Source: Calidifonticultor sp964387355 | GTDB lineage: Bacteria > Actinomycetota > Humimicrobiia > Humimicrobiales > Humimicrobiaceae | Direction of reading: 5' to 3' | Assembly: GCA_964387355.1 (NCBI GenBank) | Contig: CAYLWJ010000179.1 | Span: 1 to 5,673, forward strand | DNA: 5,673 bases | Shown here: one piece after another, positions 5,459 to 5,673 of the stretch | Layout: every line of letters begins with the position of its first letter | Numbering within the stretch: position 1 is the stretch's first letter | Position numbers and translations under genes: made by a program | The notes under the pieces: model-generated | Database searches by the model: none | Seen by the model: only the letters and a program-made list of their open reading frames with translations | Told to the model about the DNA's origin: nothing

Positions 5459-5673
5459 ATGATAAGTATGAATATAAATACAAATTTAACTAATATAAAT
5501 ACTAATACAAATATAAAAGCAAATACAAATATAAATGGATTAAATGCAGTTAATGTAGTAAATGTAGCTAATGCAGTAAACAAAGTAAACACAGTTAATA
5601 CAGTTAATACGGTTAATACTGTAAATACTTTAAATACGTTAAATGTATTAAACACAGTAAATGCGCTAAATAC
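5459..5673 (+). CDS. Asn-x-hydrophobic tripeptide-repeat protein of unknown function (3' end outside window)
   Basis: I do not recognise this gene. An open frame runs from ATG 5459 (or ATG 5468) through the window end, 71 codons so far. The first 25 or so residues alternate Asn with Ile, Thr or Leu (MNINTNLTNINTNTNI). From 5534 the protein is a strict tripeptide repeat, Asn-x-(Val/Leu/Ala), with NTV commonest. The other two + frames contain stop codons near the start. Differences between repeat units fall largely at third codon positions (ACA/ACG/ACT for Thr, GTT/GTA for Val, AAT/AAC for Asn) or swap similar residues, which argues for translation. The ribosome site is weak: AGG at 5453-5455 is too close to 5459 and 12 bases before 5468. 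It lies 45 bp after cpaB on the same strand, so it is probably in the same operon. It could be the low-complexity N-terminal extension of the next Tad component (for example the CpaF/TadA ATPase or a TadB/C membrane protein) or a free-standing repeat protein. Confidence 0.6.
   Translation, partial: MISMNINTNLTNINTNTNIKANTNINGLNAVNVVNVANAVNKVNTVNTVNTVNTVNTLNTLNVLNTVNALN
5534..5673 (+). repeat. 9-bp tandem repeat encoding (Asn-Thr-Val)n-like tripeptides
   Basis: Fifteen complete 9-bp units (5534-5668) plus the start of a sixteenth have the consensus AAT-ACA-GTT. In order they encode NGL, NAV, NVV, NVA, NAV, NKV, then NTV four times, NTL twice, NVL, NTV and NAL. The central units (5588-5623) are the most uniform and the edges are more diverged, the usual picture of expansion from the middle. 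The array continues past the window end. Confidence 0.92.

Noticed and set aside
5416..5655. Minus-strand open frame of 79 codons rich in Leu/Thr/Phe/Val
   Set aside because: It is the reverse reading of the 9-bp repeat; its pattern is explained by the plus-strand NTV repeat, which has a start codon, fits the operon direction and varies at third positions.
5093..5673. Regularly spaced repeats as a CRISPR array
   Set aside because: The repeats are directly adjacent with units of 9 or 18 bp, have no spacers, and are in coding frame.

Overview
The window is a strongly AT-rich stretch of bacterial chromosome. All supported genes lie on the + strand, arginine is almost always AGA, stops are TAA and TAG, and the standard bacterial code fits. 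It joins a housekeeping block (the amidotransferase genes gatA and gatB) to the start of a Tad/Flp-type pilus assembly block (a TadZ/CpaE-like ATPase, a CpaB/RcpC-like SAF-domain protein, and a third gene cut by the window end). The presence of GatAB suggests an organism that makes Gln-tRNA(Gln) and/or Asn-tRNA(Asn) by transamidation. Low G+C plus a Tad locus fits several low-GC lineages (Clostridia-like, or deep-branching uncultivated groups); the sequence does not let me name the phylum.

Layout: 3-872 is the C-terminal 289 codons of GatA. 873-1049 is an AT-rich gap with short direct repeats. 1050-2537 is complete gatB. 2538-2781 is a gap with tandem duplications, an AT-rich inverted repeat followed by seven T's (possible terminator), and TTGACA and TATAAT elements (possible promoter for the pilus genes). 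2782-4356 is the TadZ/CpaE-like protein. 4357-4492 is a gap ending in a Shine-Dalgarno-like site. 4493-5413 is the CpaB-like protein. From 5459 to the window end an open frame encodes an almost pure Asn-x-hydrophobic tripeptide repeat.

GatA and GatB are two subunits of one enzyme: GatA releases ammonia from glutamine and GatB phosphorylates and amidates the mischarged tRNA. The pilus genes form a separate functional unit. TadZ-family proteins are polar positioning ATPases for the Tad secretion machine, and CpaB is a membrane-anchored periplasmic or extracytoplasmic assembly protein. The 244-bp gap with terminator-like and promoter-like elements suggests the two blocks are transcribed separately.

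The most unusual aspect is repetition. Each of the three pilus-side genes carries in-frame tandem repeats (periods of 12, 18 and 9 bp) in Asn-rich segments. Each of the four intergenic gaps carries a different two-copy tandem duplication of 12-13 bp. This looks like a lineage with active short tandem duplication, and the 9-bp repeat gene at the right edge is the item most worth following up. No RNA gene, CRISPR array, insertion sequence or origin was seen, and no gene-free stretch exceeds 300 bases.
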